Positions 37,191 through 46,091 of a stretch of DNA of 64,000 bases are shown here, one piece after another. Source of the DNA: Clostridia bacterium (GTDB lineage: Bacteria > Bacillota > Clostridia > Lachnospirales > CAG-274); assembly GCA_030524425.1 (NCBI GenBank), contig JAUNGN010000003.1:62001-126000 (forward strand). Direction: 5' to 3'. Each line of letters begins with the position of its first letter. Position 1 is the first letter of the stretch. The translations under genes were made by a program, and so were the position numbers. Under the pieces are notes generated by a model that was not told where the DNA came from, did not search any database, and worked only from the letters and a program-made list of their open reading frames with translations.

Positions 37191-38400
37191 TTAACGGGTT
37201 TCCTCCTAAATCTTCATAAGGCATTTCTGTGCCTATATTTTCTTCAGATGTAATTTCTGCACTTACCTGAAGGCTGTCAGTGCTTTCATTGAGTTTTGTA
37301 TTAACAGAAATTATATCTGAGTCAATACTGTAATTTTGTATAATGTGTTCAATTATTTCTTTATCAGCAAGTTTTTTTGCTGTTTCCAAATCTCTTTTAA
37401 CAGATTTTAAAATATATTCCTTATTGATTTCCTTACATATTAAAATTGGGAGAGGGCAGTCCTCGCCGAGCTTTAGTTGTATTATTTCCTCTGTTTTGTC
37501 GTTTTGTGTAAAGGGAGTTACATTATTGATTGTAATAGCCTTATTAAAAAATTTAATGGTATATTGTGTTTTGGCTTTGTTTGTATATTGCTTTTCTTTT
37601 GCATTGTAAGGAATTGTAAAAGAATAGGTTCTTTTTACTATTCCCCGTATATTGCCCTTAGCCGAAACAATATCTGTTACGGGATTTTCTTCAATTCCGC
37701 TGGGTTGCAGACGGGCAGAAATAAGGACATCTCCTTTTTTTACTATGTCATTCTTTTTTACCTGCGGAGTCCCTTTATTTGTAATTATTGAAGCAATTTG
37801 GCAGTCGACTGCCGCAACAATATTATAAGGTTCATTTGTAATAGCGGTGATGGTGTTAAGCTTATCCTCAGAAAGTTTAATATGTACAGATGCCCCTTTT
37901 AAGCTAATGTTTATCCATGAAATATTTTTATATTTCAGTTTTAAGTTTTCAGCCACCTTTTTACAGTCAAGAGTGTTTTTGTTGCAACCGACATATAATC
38001 CATCATCACTGCAGCTTGTCAATATAGAATGCTTATCCAACTGTGAATTGCCCGAAATATCTATTATCCATATCCTTTGTGTAAGAATATATACTAATAA
38101 TATTGATAACATAAGTCCTATGAAATATAATAAATTGAATCTAAAAAATAGCAATAAGCGGAAAATACCGTTTTTATTTACTATTTTAGTCCTGCATTTA
38201 TATTTCCTTGTAAGCTTTGTAAAGGACTTAAAGTGCTTTGGCGAAATAGTTATTTTTGCGGTATTACCGTTTTTTTCTATACTATAAATAGAGATTTCAG
38301 ACTGAACAGCTTTATTAATCAGCTTTTCTATATTATACCCTTTAATTGAGATTATAACATAACCTTGAATAAATTTCCATAGTTTGCTTATATAAATCAC
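37159..38400 (-). CDS. yqfD: Sporulation protein YqfD
   Basis: A 413-residue membrane protein of the YqfD family. It has an N-terminal domain (about 1-85), one membrane helix (LLYFIGLMLSILLVYILT), and a long extracytoplasmic part with GNSQLDKHSILTSCSDDGLYVGC and IVTNKGTPQVKKNDIVKKGDVLIS-type hinge sequences. In other Firmicutes it is expressed in the mother cell and needed for efficient sporulation. It follows yqfC with a 4-nt overlap. Confidence 0.93.
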   Translation of the reverse strand: MIYISKLWKFIQGYVIISIKGYNIEKLINKAVQSEISIYSIEKNGNTAKITISPKHFKSFTKLTRKYKCRTKIVNKNGIFRLLLFFRFNLLYFIGLMLSILLVYILTQRIWIIDISGNSQLDKHSILTSCSDDGLYVGCNKNTLDCKKVAENLKLKYKNISWINISLKGASVHIKLSEDKLNTITAITNEPYNIVAAVDCQIASIITNKGTPQVKKNDIVKKGDVLISARLQPSGIEENPVTDIVSAKGNIRGIVKRTYSFTIPYNAKEKQYTNKAKTQYTIKFFNKAITINNVTPFTQNDKTEEIIQLKLGEDCPLPILICKEINKEYILKSVKRDLETAKKLADKEIIEHIIQNYSIDSDIISVNTKLNESTDSLQVSAEITSEENIGTEMPYEDLGGNPLNGTEENSNIS

Positions 38401-38672
38401 TCCAAAATTTTGTCAAATTTGAAAGAATTAAAAATTCCTGTTAAAAATATATGTTCTTTATCAATTTCGTGTATAGCAATTTTTTCTCCTTCTATAACAA
38501 GTAATCCTGTTGTGAGTTTAACTGTGACATTTTCGGGTGTTAATATTTTAACTCCTTTGTGATTTTCAATGTATATCATTTTATTTCCGGTGACTTCTAT
38601 TTTAGGTGTGGAGGATATTATTTCTATAGGAAATTGAGTTTTGTTTGAAATTTTTTCTGCAATTTTTTTCAT
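38397..38672 (-). CDS. yqfC: Sporulation protein YqfC
   Basis: A 91-residue YqfC (YabP/YqfC family) protein, made mostly of short beta strands (IEVTGNKMIYIENHKGVKILTPENVTVKL). Mother-cell sporulation role by family. The ATG at 38672 (MKKIAEKIS) is preferred; an in-frame GTG at 38681 would add three residues. It is the first gene of the yqfC-to-recO cluster. Confidence 0.88.
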   Translation of the reverse strand: MKKIAEKISNKTQFPIEIISSTPKIEVTGNKMIYIENHKGVKILTPENVTVKLTTGLLVIEGEKIAIHEIDKEHIFLTGIFNSFKFDKILE

Positions 38673-38748
38673 ATTATCCACACACCTATCCTTTATAAAT
38701 TTATATGTATTTAATTTATAAATATGTTATTTATTATGTTGTAATTTT

Positions 38749-38778
38749 TATAGTTTTGATTTATAATCAAACTATAAT
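38749..38778. promoter_or_regulatory. Inverted repeat overlapping the cupin-kinase -10 region
   Basis: TATAGTTTTGAT (38749-38760) and ATCAAACTATA (38766-38776) form a dyad with one extra T in the left arm. The right arm overlaps TATAAT (38773-38778). It is a likely repressor operator for the cupin/kinase operon. Confidence 0.55.
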
Positions 38779-38805
38779 GGATAATAAATTTTTGGAGGAA
38801 CTGAT

Positions 38806-39141
38806 ATGTCAAATTTTTACTATAATGAAGAAAGTGAATTGGAAGTTTTGGTGCCGGGTAAAAACTACAGAAAGGTTTTGGCACATGATGGTAATATGAT
38901 GATAGTTGAAGTTTATTTTGAAAATTATTTTGACGCTCCTGAACACAGTCATATTCATGAGCAGGCAACATATTGTGCTGAAGGCGAATTTGAATTTAGA
39001 ATTGGCGGTGAGGTTAAGACAATTAAAGCGGGAGATACGGTTTATATGCCGCCAAATGTATTACACAGCTGCAAGGTTATTACACCTAAGGGTAAACTTG
39101 TAGATATATTTACACCACAAAGGGAAGATTTTCTTAAATAA
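38806..39141 (+). CDS. Single-domain cupin protein
   Basis: A 111-residue beta-barrel protein. Cupin motif 1 is visible as APEHSHIHEQATYCAEGEFEF (residues 45-65, split by metal ligands His-x-His-x-His) and motif 2 as GDTVYMPPNVLHSCKV (80-95). It probably binds a divalent metal and a small ligand. Its stop codon overlaps the kinase start by 1 nt, so it is co-translated with a sensor kinase and may modulate or report the signal. Substrate unknown. Confidence 0.85.
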   Translation: MSNFYYNEESELEVLVPGKNYRKVLAHDGNMMIVEVYFENYFDAPEHSHIHEQATYCAEGEFEFRIGGEVKTIKAGDTVYMPPNVLHSCKVITPKGKLVDIFTPQREDFLK

Positions 39142-40556
39142 TGAGGACAACTTTTAGTAAAACATTTACTTATTATATTGTTATACTGTTAATATCCTCT
39201 TTTTTGTTGAGCTTAGGATTTACGGAAATATTCAGAGGATATTTTTATGATGACCAGAAAAGTGATTTATTAAATCAGGCTATTAAAATATCTGATATAT
39301 ATACACAAGGCTATAGTGAAAATCAGTTTAATGATGAGTATTTTTCAAATGAAATTAAAATACTTGATAAATATATGGATTACAGCTTTTTTATAACAGA
39401 TGTAAATTTAAATGTTATAGCAGAATCAAAGGATATATTAAATTTACCTGTTGGGACTGCAATTAACAGCTTTTACGGTTATAAGGATGTTATGGAAGGA
39501 AACATTGAATGGATTCAGGGGAATATCAGCGAAATATATTCTCAGAACAGATATATTTTGTGTTACCCTGCTTTACATAATGATGAAGTTGTTGCAATAG
39601 TATTTGTCAGTGTTCCTTTAAGTGAATTAATTAATAATATAAATAGGGTATATATGATAATTGTGTTCTTTTTGATTTTGGCTGCCATATTAGGTTTTGT
39701 AACGATACGCTGGGCATCAAAAGAGTTTGTAATGCCCTTGAGGGAGTTAAGTACTGTTGCAAGACACATATCAAAGGGTAATTTTGATGAAAGAATAAAT
39801 ATAAAAGAAAACAGAAATGCTGAAATGACAGAACTTTGTAACAGTTTTAATGTTATGGCAGAAAGCCTGGCAAGTCTTGAAAAACGAAGAAGAGAAATAA
39901 TTTCAAATATTTCTCATGATTTACGCTCTCCTGTCACATCAATAAGGGGTTTTTTACAGGCAATGCTTGACGGAACCATAAGTGAGGACAGATATAAGCA
40001 TTATATGGAAATTATATATAAAGAAACAGGAAGGCTTAATAAGCTTTTAAACAGCATACTGGATCTCAATAAATTAGATGATTCTGCTAATGCGGTTAAT
40101 ATGAAAAATTTTGATATAAACATTGTGATTAATGAAACAATAAGACTTATGAAGGTCAAGGCTGATGTCAAGAATATTGAGTTGAAATATAACCTTGAGT
40201 ATGAAAAAATTATTGTAAATGCTGATATAGATAAAATAAGAAGAGTAATGAATAATTTGGTGGATAATGCCATTAAGTTTACGGAAAAAGGAAGTATAAT
40301 TATAGCTGCAGAAATAAAGAATAATAAGGTTTTTGTGTCAGTTGAGGATACAGGTGTGGGCTTATCTGAAAAAGAACAAAACAGAGTGTTTGAGCGCTTG
40401 TATAAAGCTGATTCATCCAGAGGTATGGACAATACGGGGAGCGGACTGGGACTGGCTATAGTAAAGGAATTTATTAAAGCCCATAATCAATCTATAGATG
40501 TTGAAAGTATAAAAGGGAAGGGCAGTAAATTTACTTTTACACTGGACTTAGCATAA
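39141..40556 (+). CDS. HAMP-domain sensor histidine kinase
   Basis: A 471-residue kinase. TM1 is about residues 10-28, an extracytoplasmic sensor domain of about 140 residues follows, TM2 is about 171-190, then HAMP (190-245). The HisKA box has phospho-acceptor H259 in SNISHDLRSP. The HATPase domain has NLVDNAIKFTEKG (N box), DTGVGLS (G1) and GSGLGLAIV (G2). All catalytic boxes look intact. No response regulator is adjacent; its only operon partner is a cupin, so it is an orphan kinase in this window. Confidence 0.92.
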   Translation: MRTTFSKTFTYYIVILLISSFLLSLGFTEIFRGYFYDDQKSDLLNQAIKISDIYTQGYSENQFNDEYFSNEIKILDKYMDYSFFITDVNLNVIAESKDILNLPVGTAINSFYGYKDVMEGNIEWIQGNISEIYSQNRYILCYPALHNDEVVAIVFVSVPLSELINNINRVYMIIVFFLILAAILGFVTIRWASKEFVMPLRELSTVARHISKGNFDERINIKENRNAEMTELCNSFNVMAESLASLEKRRREIISNISHDLRSPVTSIRGFLQAMLDGTISEDRYKHYMEIIYKETGRLNKLLNSILDLNKLDDSANAVNMKNFDINIVINETIRLMKVKADVKNIELKYNLEYEKIIVNADIDKIRRVMNNLVDNAIKFTEKGSIIIAAEIKNNKVFVSVEDTGVGLSEKEQNRVFERLYKADSSRGMDNTGSGLGLAIVKEFIKAHNQSIDVESIKGKGSKFTFTLDLA

Positions 40557-40589
40557 TATAAATAGAATTTTTGCTTTTTTTGCAAGTTT

Positions 40590-40622
40590 AAGAGGGTGTT
40601 GTGTTTTCAACATCCTCTTTAT
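40590..40622. terminator. Bidirectional terminator between the kinase and the DUF1294 gene
   Basis: AAGAGGGTGTTG (40590-40601) pairs with CAACATCCTCTT (40608-40619) over 12 bp with one G-U, with T/A flanks, between convergent genes. Confidence 0.85.
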
Positions 40623-40876
40623 TTTATAATTGAATAAAGTATTGTATGGGTAATAATTGATATTGCAAAAACTATTATAAAATAAGGTTTTCGTATTTTA
40701 TGGTGAAAAATAAACATAGATAAAAAGCCACCCATACCTCCTCCAATTAAAGAAAGTGTTAAAAGTGTGGCTTCTTTAATTCGCCGTTTATGAAACCTTG
40801 CGTTTATTTTGTCTATTCCCATAAAAATAAACAATAATAAATTTATAAGTATGTAATATATAGTTAAATATTGCAT
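40619..40876 (-). CDS. DUF1294 membrane protein
   Basis: An 85-residue protein with about three membrane helices. The GIDKINARFHKRRIKEATLL and IGGGMGGFLSMFIFHHKIRKPYF blocks are diagnostic of DUF1294. Function unknown. Its start overlaps the mgsA-like stop by 1 nt, so it is the last gene of the shape/division cluster. Confidence 0.85.
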   Translation of the reverse strand: MQYLTIYYILINLLLFIFMGIDKINARFHKRRIKEATLLTLSLIGGGMGGFLSMFIFHHKIRKPYFIIVFAISIITHTILYSIIK

Positions 40877-41292
40877 TAGTTGATGTTCCTTACTAAATTA
40901 CGCCAATCAAGGTCGCCTCTGTCTAAAGCGAGCAGTAAGGCTTCTGCTGTTGCTAAATTAGTTGCTAAAGGAATATTATGCATATCGCACAATTTTAGTG
41001 CAGAGTTAAAATCTGCTGTACCTATAGTTGCAGGCTTTGAGGGATAGGTAGTATCTCTTAAAAATATTACAAGGTCAATTTCATTATTACTGATTTGTGA
41101 AGCAAGCTGCTGTTCACCGCCTAAATCACCTGCTAAATATTTGTGTATAGGCAAGCCGGAAGTATCCTCAATAAGCTGACCTGTTGTACCTGTTGCATAT
41201 AAATCATGTTTAATAAGAATATGCCTGTAAGCTACACATAAATTTTCCATTAAAGTTTTTTTGCTGTCATTTGCAACCAATGCTATGTTCAT
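40876..41292 (-). CDS. mgsA: Methylglyoxal synthase family protein (active-site residues altered)
   Basis: A 138-residue MGS-fold protein. The phosphate-binding YATGTTGQLI and the NIPLATNLATAEALL end are well kept. Compared with the E. coli enzyme, the catalytic Asp of GGDQQ reads Glu (GGEQQ, E60), the AHD motif reads AND (N8), and the PHxPD histidine is absent (PSKPATIGTAD). DHAP-to-methylglyoxal activity is therefore uncertain. I believe related Lachnospiraceae proteins share the GGEQQ form, so this may be a subfamily trait. Cluster position after rodA is conserved. Confidence 0.8.
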   Translation of the reverse strand: MNIALVANDSKKTLMENLCVAYRHILIKHDLYATGTTGQLIEDTSGLPIHKYLAGDLGGEQQLASQISNNEIDLVIFLRDTTYPSKPATIGTADFNSALKLCDMHNIPLATNLATAEALLLALDRGDLDWRNLVRNIN

Positions 41293-41302
41293 TTAATCAC
41301 CC

Positions 41303-42427
41303 CTAAAATATAGTTTTCTGTTTTCTTATACCCACATTTAATACTAAACCGATAGCAATCATATTTGCCCACATTGAACTGCCGCCATAGCTCAAAAAGG
41401 GGAATGGCATACCTGTATTTGGCAGTAAACCTGTTGCAACACCAATGTTTACAAAGGTTTGAAATGCTAACATACCTGCAACACCGCCTGCTATAAGTGT
41501 ACCTAAATAATCATCTGAATTTATTGCAATATTTATACATCTGCTTATTATTATAAACATAAATGCTAAAACAGTCAAGCACCCAATGAATCCAAATTCT
41601 TCTCCTATAACAGAAAAAATAAAGTCATTATGAGATTCGGGTAAGTAGCTTAACTGATTAATTGTACCTTTAAACAATCCTTTACCTGTTAATTGACCTG
41701 AGCCAATTGCCCAAATTGAATTTTTTGTCTGATAAAAATCAGGACTGGAAAAGTCGGAATTAATATAATCCACAATTCTTTTAATCTGATACTCTGTCAT
41801 AAAAGTACTGAGTATTTTGTGTTCCTGACTTATTGCGTCAAGGTATACAACAATAACTATAGGAATAATTATCATAAGTGCAATTTTAATGTAATTGCCT
41901 GCGATATTGCCAATAAACATTTCTGTTATAAATATTGCCAGTAATACAAGACTTGCAGATAATGAAGGCTGTATCTTAATAAGCACCAAAGGTATTGCTG
42001 CTGATACTGCGGCAATTAACAGTATATTTATATTATTAATCTTTTCTTTAAATTTGTCAATAAATTTTGCTAAATAAATAATAATAAATATTTTTGCAAA
42101 TTCTGAGGGCTGAATACCAAAAATCCATCGGCGTACTCCCTGATCATCACTGCCTGTAAATAGAACTAAAATTAACAATATTAAATTAAATATATACATT
42201 GGAATATATAACTTAGAAAGTTTTTTATAATCCCAAAATGTAAATAAGAGCATTAAGAATATACCTGTGATTAGCCATAAAATCTGATTTAAAAATTTAC
42301 CCTGAACACCATTAATGTTTATTTTTGTTGCACTTCCAATTGTAATTATTCCGAATATTGATATTGCAAAAACGCAAAATATTAATAGAAAATCTAAGCT
42401 GTAAGCTCTTTTATTCATTTTATTCAT
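41303..42427 (-). CDS. rodA: Rod-shape SEDS glycosyltransferase RodA
   Basis: A 374-residue SEDS-family polytopic protein (about ten membrane helices) that polymerises glycan strands with PBP2. Motifs: GVRRWIFGIQPSEFAKI (about residues 98-114), LPESHNDFIFSVIGEEFGF and NTGMPFPFLSYGGSSM near the C-terminus. Context with mreBCD, mrdA and minDE favours RodA over FtsW or SpoVE. Confidence 0.92.
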   Translation of the reverse strand: MNKMNKRAYSLDFLLIFCVFAISIFGIITIGSATKININGVQGKFLNQILWLITGIFLMLLFTFWDYKKLSKLYIPMYIFNLILLILVLFTGSDDQGVRRWIFGIQPSEFAKIFIIIYLAKFIDKFKEKINNINILLIAAVSAAIPLVLIKIQPSLSASLVLLAIFITEMFIGNIAGNYIKIALMIIIPIVIVVYLDAISQEHKILSTFMTEYQIKRIVDYINSDFSSPDFYQTKNSIWAIGSGQLTGKGLFKGTINQLSYLPESHNDFIFSVIGEEFGFIGCLTVLAFMFIIISRCINIAINSDDYLGTLIAGGVAGMLAFQTFVNIGVATGLLPNTGMPFPFLSYGGSSMWANMIAIGLVLNVGIRKQKTIF

Positions 42428-42432
42428 CCTGC

Positions 42433-42666
42433 CTATTTAATTGGTATTTTAATATTAATGTATGAAATACTTTTATTATTTTTAATATCCTGCTCTAATG
42501 TCAATTTAGTATTGTATTTATCAATATCTATGTAATTTGATATTACCTTCACAATATCCTGCTTTATCATATCCAATGTTTCGTTAGTGCAGGATACTCT
42601 GTCCTTTAAAATTAAATATTTTAATCTGTCTTTTGCTATTGCTCCTGAGGAGTTATTATTATACAT
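42433..42666 (-). CDS. minE: Cell division topological specificity factor MinE
   Basis: A 77-residue MinE. The C-terminal dimerisation half (LEQDIKNNKSISYINIKIPIK) and the central AKDRLKYLILKDRVSCTNETLDMIKQDIVKVISNYIDID are typical, split here in family terms. The ATG at 42666 has an AAGGAG SD at good distance; a longer reading from 42711 would run into minD. It stimulates MinD ATPase and drives oscillation. Confidence 0.88.
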   Translation of the reverse strand: MYNNNSSGAIAKDRLKYLILKDRVSCTNETLDMIKQDIVKVISNYIDIDKYNTKLTLEQDIKNNKSISYINIKIPIK

Positions 42667-42670
42667 ATCA

Positions 42671-43480
42671 TCACTCCTTATCTTTATGAAGCCAGCTGAA
42701 AATTTTATCAAAAAGAGTAGTTCTTGTTGGAGGCATAAGTTCCATTAAAGGTATATCTTCACCTAATATTCTTTTAACAATATTACGGTATGCCTGTCCG
42801 GCTAAAGAGTTTTCATTTGCAACTGCAGGTTCACCCTTGTTAGTTGATATTACTATGCTTTCATCATCGGGGATAATGCCTAAGGTATCAATAGCAAGTA
42901 TTTCCTCTACGTCTTCTAAGGACATCATTTCATTTCTTGATACCATATCTACTCTTATTCGATTTAAAATAAGTTTAGAGTTTAAAAGCTCGTTAGATTC
43001 AAGCATTCCTATTATTCTGTCTGCATCTCTTACTGCAGATATTTCCGGTGTTGTTACAACAATTGCTTTGTCTGCTGCGGCAATTGCATTTTTAAACCCT
43101 TGTTCGATACCGGCAGGGCAGTCAATAATTATATAATCAAAGCCTTCTTCTTTAATGCTGTTACAAAGTTTTTGCATTTGTTCGGGTGTAACTGCACTTT
43201 TATCTTTTGTTTGGGCGGCAGGCAAGAGATACAGACCATCATATCTTTTATCTCTTACCAATGCCTGTTTTAATCTGCAGGTACCTTCAATAACATGAAC
43301 AAGATCGTATATTATTCTGTTCTCCAATCCCATTACCACATCTAAATTACGTAAACCTATATCAGCATCTAACATAACTACTTTTTTACCCTCTATGGCA
43401 AGGCCTGTACCAATGTTGGCTGAGGTGGTAGTTTTTCCGACACCGCCTTTGCCTGATGTTACAACAATCACTTCACTCAT
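42671..43480 (-). CDS. minD: Septum site-determining ATPase MinD
   Basis: A 269-residue deviant-Walker ATPase: GKGGVGKTTTSANIG (residues 10-24), switch regions DADIGLRNLDVVMG and DCPAGIEQGF, and a C-terminal amphipathic membrane-targeting helix (TLFDKIFSWLHKDKE). It is directly followed by minE. No minC is found upstream: 98 non-coding bp separate minD from the PBP2 gene. Confidence 0.96.
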   Translation of the reverse strand: MSEVIVVTSGKGGVGKTTTSANIGTGLAIEGKKVVMLDADIGLRNLDVVMGLENRIIYDLVHVIEGTCRLKQALVRDKRYDGLYLLPAAQTKDKSAVTPEQMQKLCNSIKEEGFDYIIIDCPAGIEQGFKNAIAAADKAIVVTTPEISAVRDADRIIGMLESNELLNSKLILNRIRVDMVSRNEMMSLEDVEEILAIDTLGIIPDDESIVISTNKGEPAVANENSLAGQAYRNIVKRILGEDIPLMELMPPTRTTLFDKIFSWLHKDKE

Positions 43481-43578
43481 TGTTATCCTCCTAAGTATAT
43501 GGTTTTATATAATAATGATAGCATAATACAGAGAAATATGATAAAAAATAAATCAAAAAATTAGTACATTATTTTACT

Positions 43579-46074
43579 TTATTTAACAAGTGTATTATAG
43601 CTTCTGTTTTCAATGGTTGTGTCCAGCTGCATATACTCGGATATTACTGCCTTAGCTACTGTTGGAGCAGGAGCTGTTGAACTGTTGTTGCCATAGGGTA
43701 TAAGTACTGATACAGAAATTTGAGGAACTTCGTAGGGTGCAAAAGCAACAAAAATTGTATGCTCACTTCTTTTGTTCGATTCCTGTGCAGTACCTGATTT
43801 TGCTGCAACCTTTATTGGGTAGTCAGCAAAAGAATTTCTTAATGTACCTTTAGGACCTGACGTAACAAGATACATACCCTTGAATATTGCATCAAGTGTG
43901 CTTTGCTTAAGTGTTATCTGTTCTTCTATTACATCTTTATATTCGCTTATTACAGCGCCGTCAGCATCCACTATTTTACTCATAAAATGGTTTTTATACC
44001 TTGTGCCGCCGTTTGCAAGGGTTGCAATATATTTAGATAAAAGGGCTGAGGTATAATTATTATAGGACTGTCCGATAGCTGTTCTTATTGTATCACCTGC
44101 AGTCCATTTTAAATCTGATGATGAAGGATTTTCATATCTTTGTTTTGTTACATACTCTTTATATTCAGGTGATGATATATGTGCAGGATAATCTGTCATT
44201 GAGTTATATAATTCATATATTTCAACACCTGTTGGAGTATCCAGTCCAAAGGCTCTCATATAATTATTAAGCTTTGTAATACTTTCGGATCCCATATTAT
44301 AGGCTGCAGTATAGAAGTAATAATTACAGGAAACTTCTAAAGCTTCCGAAATGTTTACCGCACTGTGAGAACCGCTGCCTGAGCCTATCCAGCAGCGGGC
44401 ATAGGGCTTTCCGGCGTCTTTGAATGTACCTTTGTCATATATTGTGGAATTGGGTGTGACAATACCTTCTTCAAGCGCTGTAGCTGCGGTAATCATTTTA
44501 AACGTAGAGCCGGGAGCTCTGGGCTCCTGATAAGGTCTGTTAACCATAGGAGTAGTAGGATCATTCTGTAATCTTAAATAATATTCATTATTAAAGTTGT
44601 TTACAAGCTCATTGTTATCATAAGACGGATAAGACACTGCCGCAAGGACATCACCTGAGTGTACATCATTTACTACAACAGAGCCTGTGCAGGGATCCAT
44701 TGCTGTCATTTGAGGTGTAATTTCCTGTGACTTCATCTTCATAATAAGAGCTGATGATGAACTTAAAATTCCGGTTTTCAGCTTTGTAATTACATTGTCA
44801 TTATCTGTTATTGATCCCTGCTCATACATTGCTATTAAAAGCTGAGAACCTGAAATGGCATTGTTTTCAAAGCCTTTTATTAAAATTTCTCTTGCAGAAT
44901 CAATATTATTTATGGCTGATTTATCTTGTGAAAGTATATAGTTTTTAATGGTACCCTGTGTAGTTCCTTCCTTTGAATTGAGTATGTTTTTTATTCTGAT
45001 ATTATCACTTTCAATCATTGATTTAAAGACATCACTTACACTATAGCTATAATCTCCGCCGGATAATCTGCTGATTTGTGCATCCGTTAATGCGTCTTCT
45101 AATGCATCATAAGCTGCTTTTTGTAAATCGGCATCCACAGTAAGATATACATTATTTCCGGAAATAGGATTAACCCCTTCGTTCTCGACTATTGTTATTC
45201 TGCGTCCCGAACTGTCAACTTCCACATACTGACTTCCGTTTGTGCCTCTTAAATCTGTCTCATAGGCCTTTTCAATACCGTCCTTACCTATAACATCATT
45301 TAAGGAATAATCTCTGTTTGAATTTTTATTAAGCTCTTCGTCTGTTATACTGCCTATATATCCCAAAATATGGGAAAAGTATTTGCCGTAAGGGTATTCT
45401 CTGTTGCTTTGGTTGTCAATAAAAGCACAGGGAAAAGAAGACCCTTGTTCTCTTAAAGTTGTTAACGTTTTTTCGGAAATGTTATATGCAATGGGTACAG
45501 GAATATATTTTGAATACCTCTTTTCATAGAGAGCACACCTTAATCCTAAAATTTTGCCCGCCATAGCATTATCTATTGTTTGGTCAATATCAAATCTTTT
45601 CTTTAAATCCTCAAAGCATTCCTCTGCTGTAAGGTTTTCATCAAGATTCATATTCTTTTTCCATCTTTTCTCCTGACTTATACTTCCGTCAAATAAAAAT
45701 TTGTGAGGAAGGGAAGAAGTTATGGGTAAGGTTTCTGCTATTTTTTCATTATTTTTTTCAAGCAGATTTATTAAGTCAAACAAAACCTTGTTTAAATTGT
45801 CGACACCAATACTTGGGTCAAGGCTGACAGCATAGGCTGTGTTATTGACTGCTAAAGCTCTGCCGTATCTGTCATATATAGTTCCCCGGGCAGCTTCAAC
45901 CTCAACCTCCCGAAGGGCTGTGCCGTTAACTTCCCGGCTAAAATATTCACCCTTTGCAATCTGCAAAGAAAAAAGTTTTATAACTAATATAAAAAATAGA
46001 AGGAGAATTATTCCATGCATAATGTATAATCGGTAATTATCCATTTTTGTTATATTGCGCAATAATTCTTTCAT
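43579..46074 (-). CDS. mrdA: Penicillin-binding protein 2 (peptidoglycan transpeptidase)
   Basis: An 831-residue class B PBP with an N-terminal membrane anchor (about 15-35), a dimerisation domain beginning ARGTIYDRYGRALAVN, and a transpeptidase domain with SxxK GSTFKM, SxN SCNYYF and KSGTAQ. It is longer than E. coli PBP2 because of an inserted segment of about 150 residues near 325-475 (DALTDAQISRLSGGDYSYS onward). It pairs with RodA in lateral wall synthesis. In the mreBCD-mrdA-minDE-rodA cluster. Confidence 0.92.
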   Translation of the reverse strand: MKELLRNITKMDNYRLYIMHGIILLLFFILVIKLFSLQIAKGEYFSREVNGTALREVEVEAARGTIYDRYGRALAVNNTAYAVSLDPSIGVDNLNKVLFDLINLLEKNNEKIAETLPITSSLPHKFLFDGSISQEKRWKKNMNLDENLTAEECFEDLKKRFDIDQTIDNAMAGKILGLRCALYEKRYSKYIPVPIAYNISEKTLTTLREQGSSFPCAFIDNQSNREYPYGKYFSHILGYIGSITDEELNKNSNRDYSLNDVIGKDGIEKAYETDLRGTNGSQYVEVDSSGRRITIVENEGVNPISGNNVYLTVDADLQKAAYDALEDALTDAQISRLSGGDYSYSVSDVFKSMIESDNIRIKNILNSKEGTTQGTIKNYILSQDKSAINNIDSAREILIKGFENNAISGSQLLIAMYEQGSITDNDNVITKLKTGILSSSSALIMKMKSQEITPQMTAMDPCTGSVVVNDVHSGDVLAAVSYPSYDNNELVNNFNNEYYLRLQNDPTTPMVNRPYQEPRAPGSTFKMITAATALEEGIVTPNSTIYDKGTFKDAGKPYARCWIGSGSGSHSAVNISEALEVSCNYYFYTAAYNMGSESITKLNNYMRAFGLDTPTGVEIYELYNSMTDYPAHISSPEYKEYVTKQRYENPSSSDLKWTAGDTIRTAIGQSYNNYTSALLSKYIATLANGGTRYKNHFMSKIVDADGAVISEYKDVIEEQITLKQSTLDAIFKGMYLVTSGPKGTLRNSFADYPIKVAAKSGTAQESNKRSEHTIFVAFAPYEVPQISVSVLIPYGNNSSTAPAPTVAKAVISEYMQLDTTIENRSYNTLVK

Positions 46075-46091
46075 ACATACATTCCATTCTG

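Noticed and set aside
44088-44270. Plus-strand frame inside mrdA
   Set aside because: Shadow of the PBP2 coding sequence on the other strand with no SD or family features.
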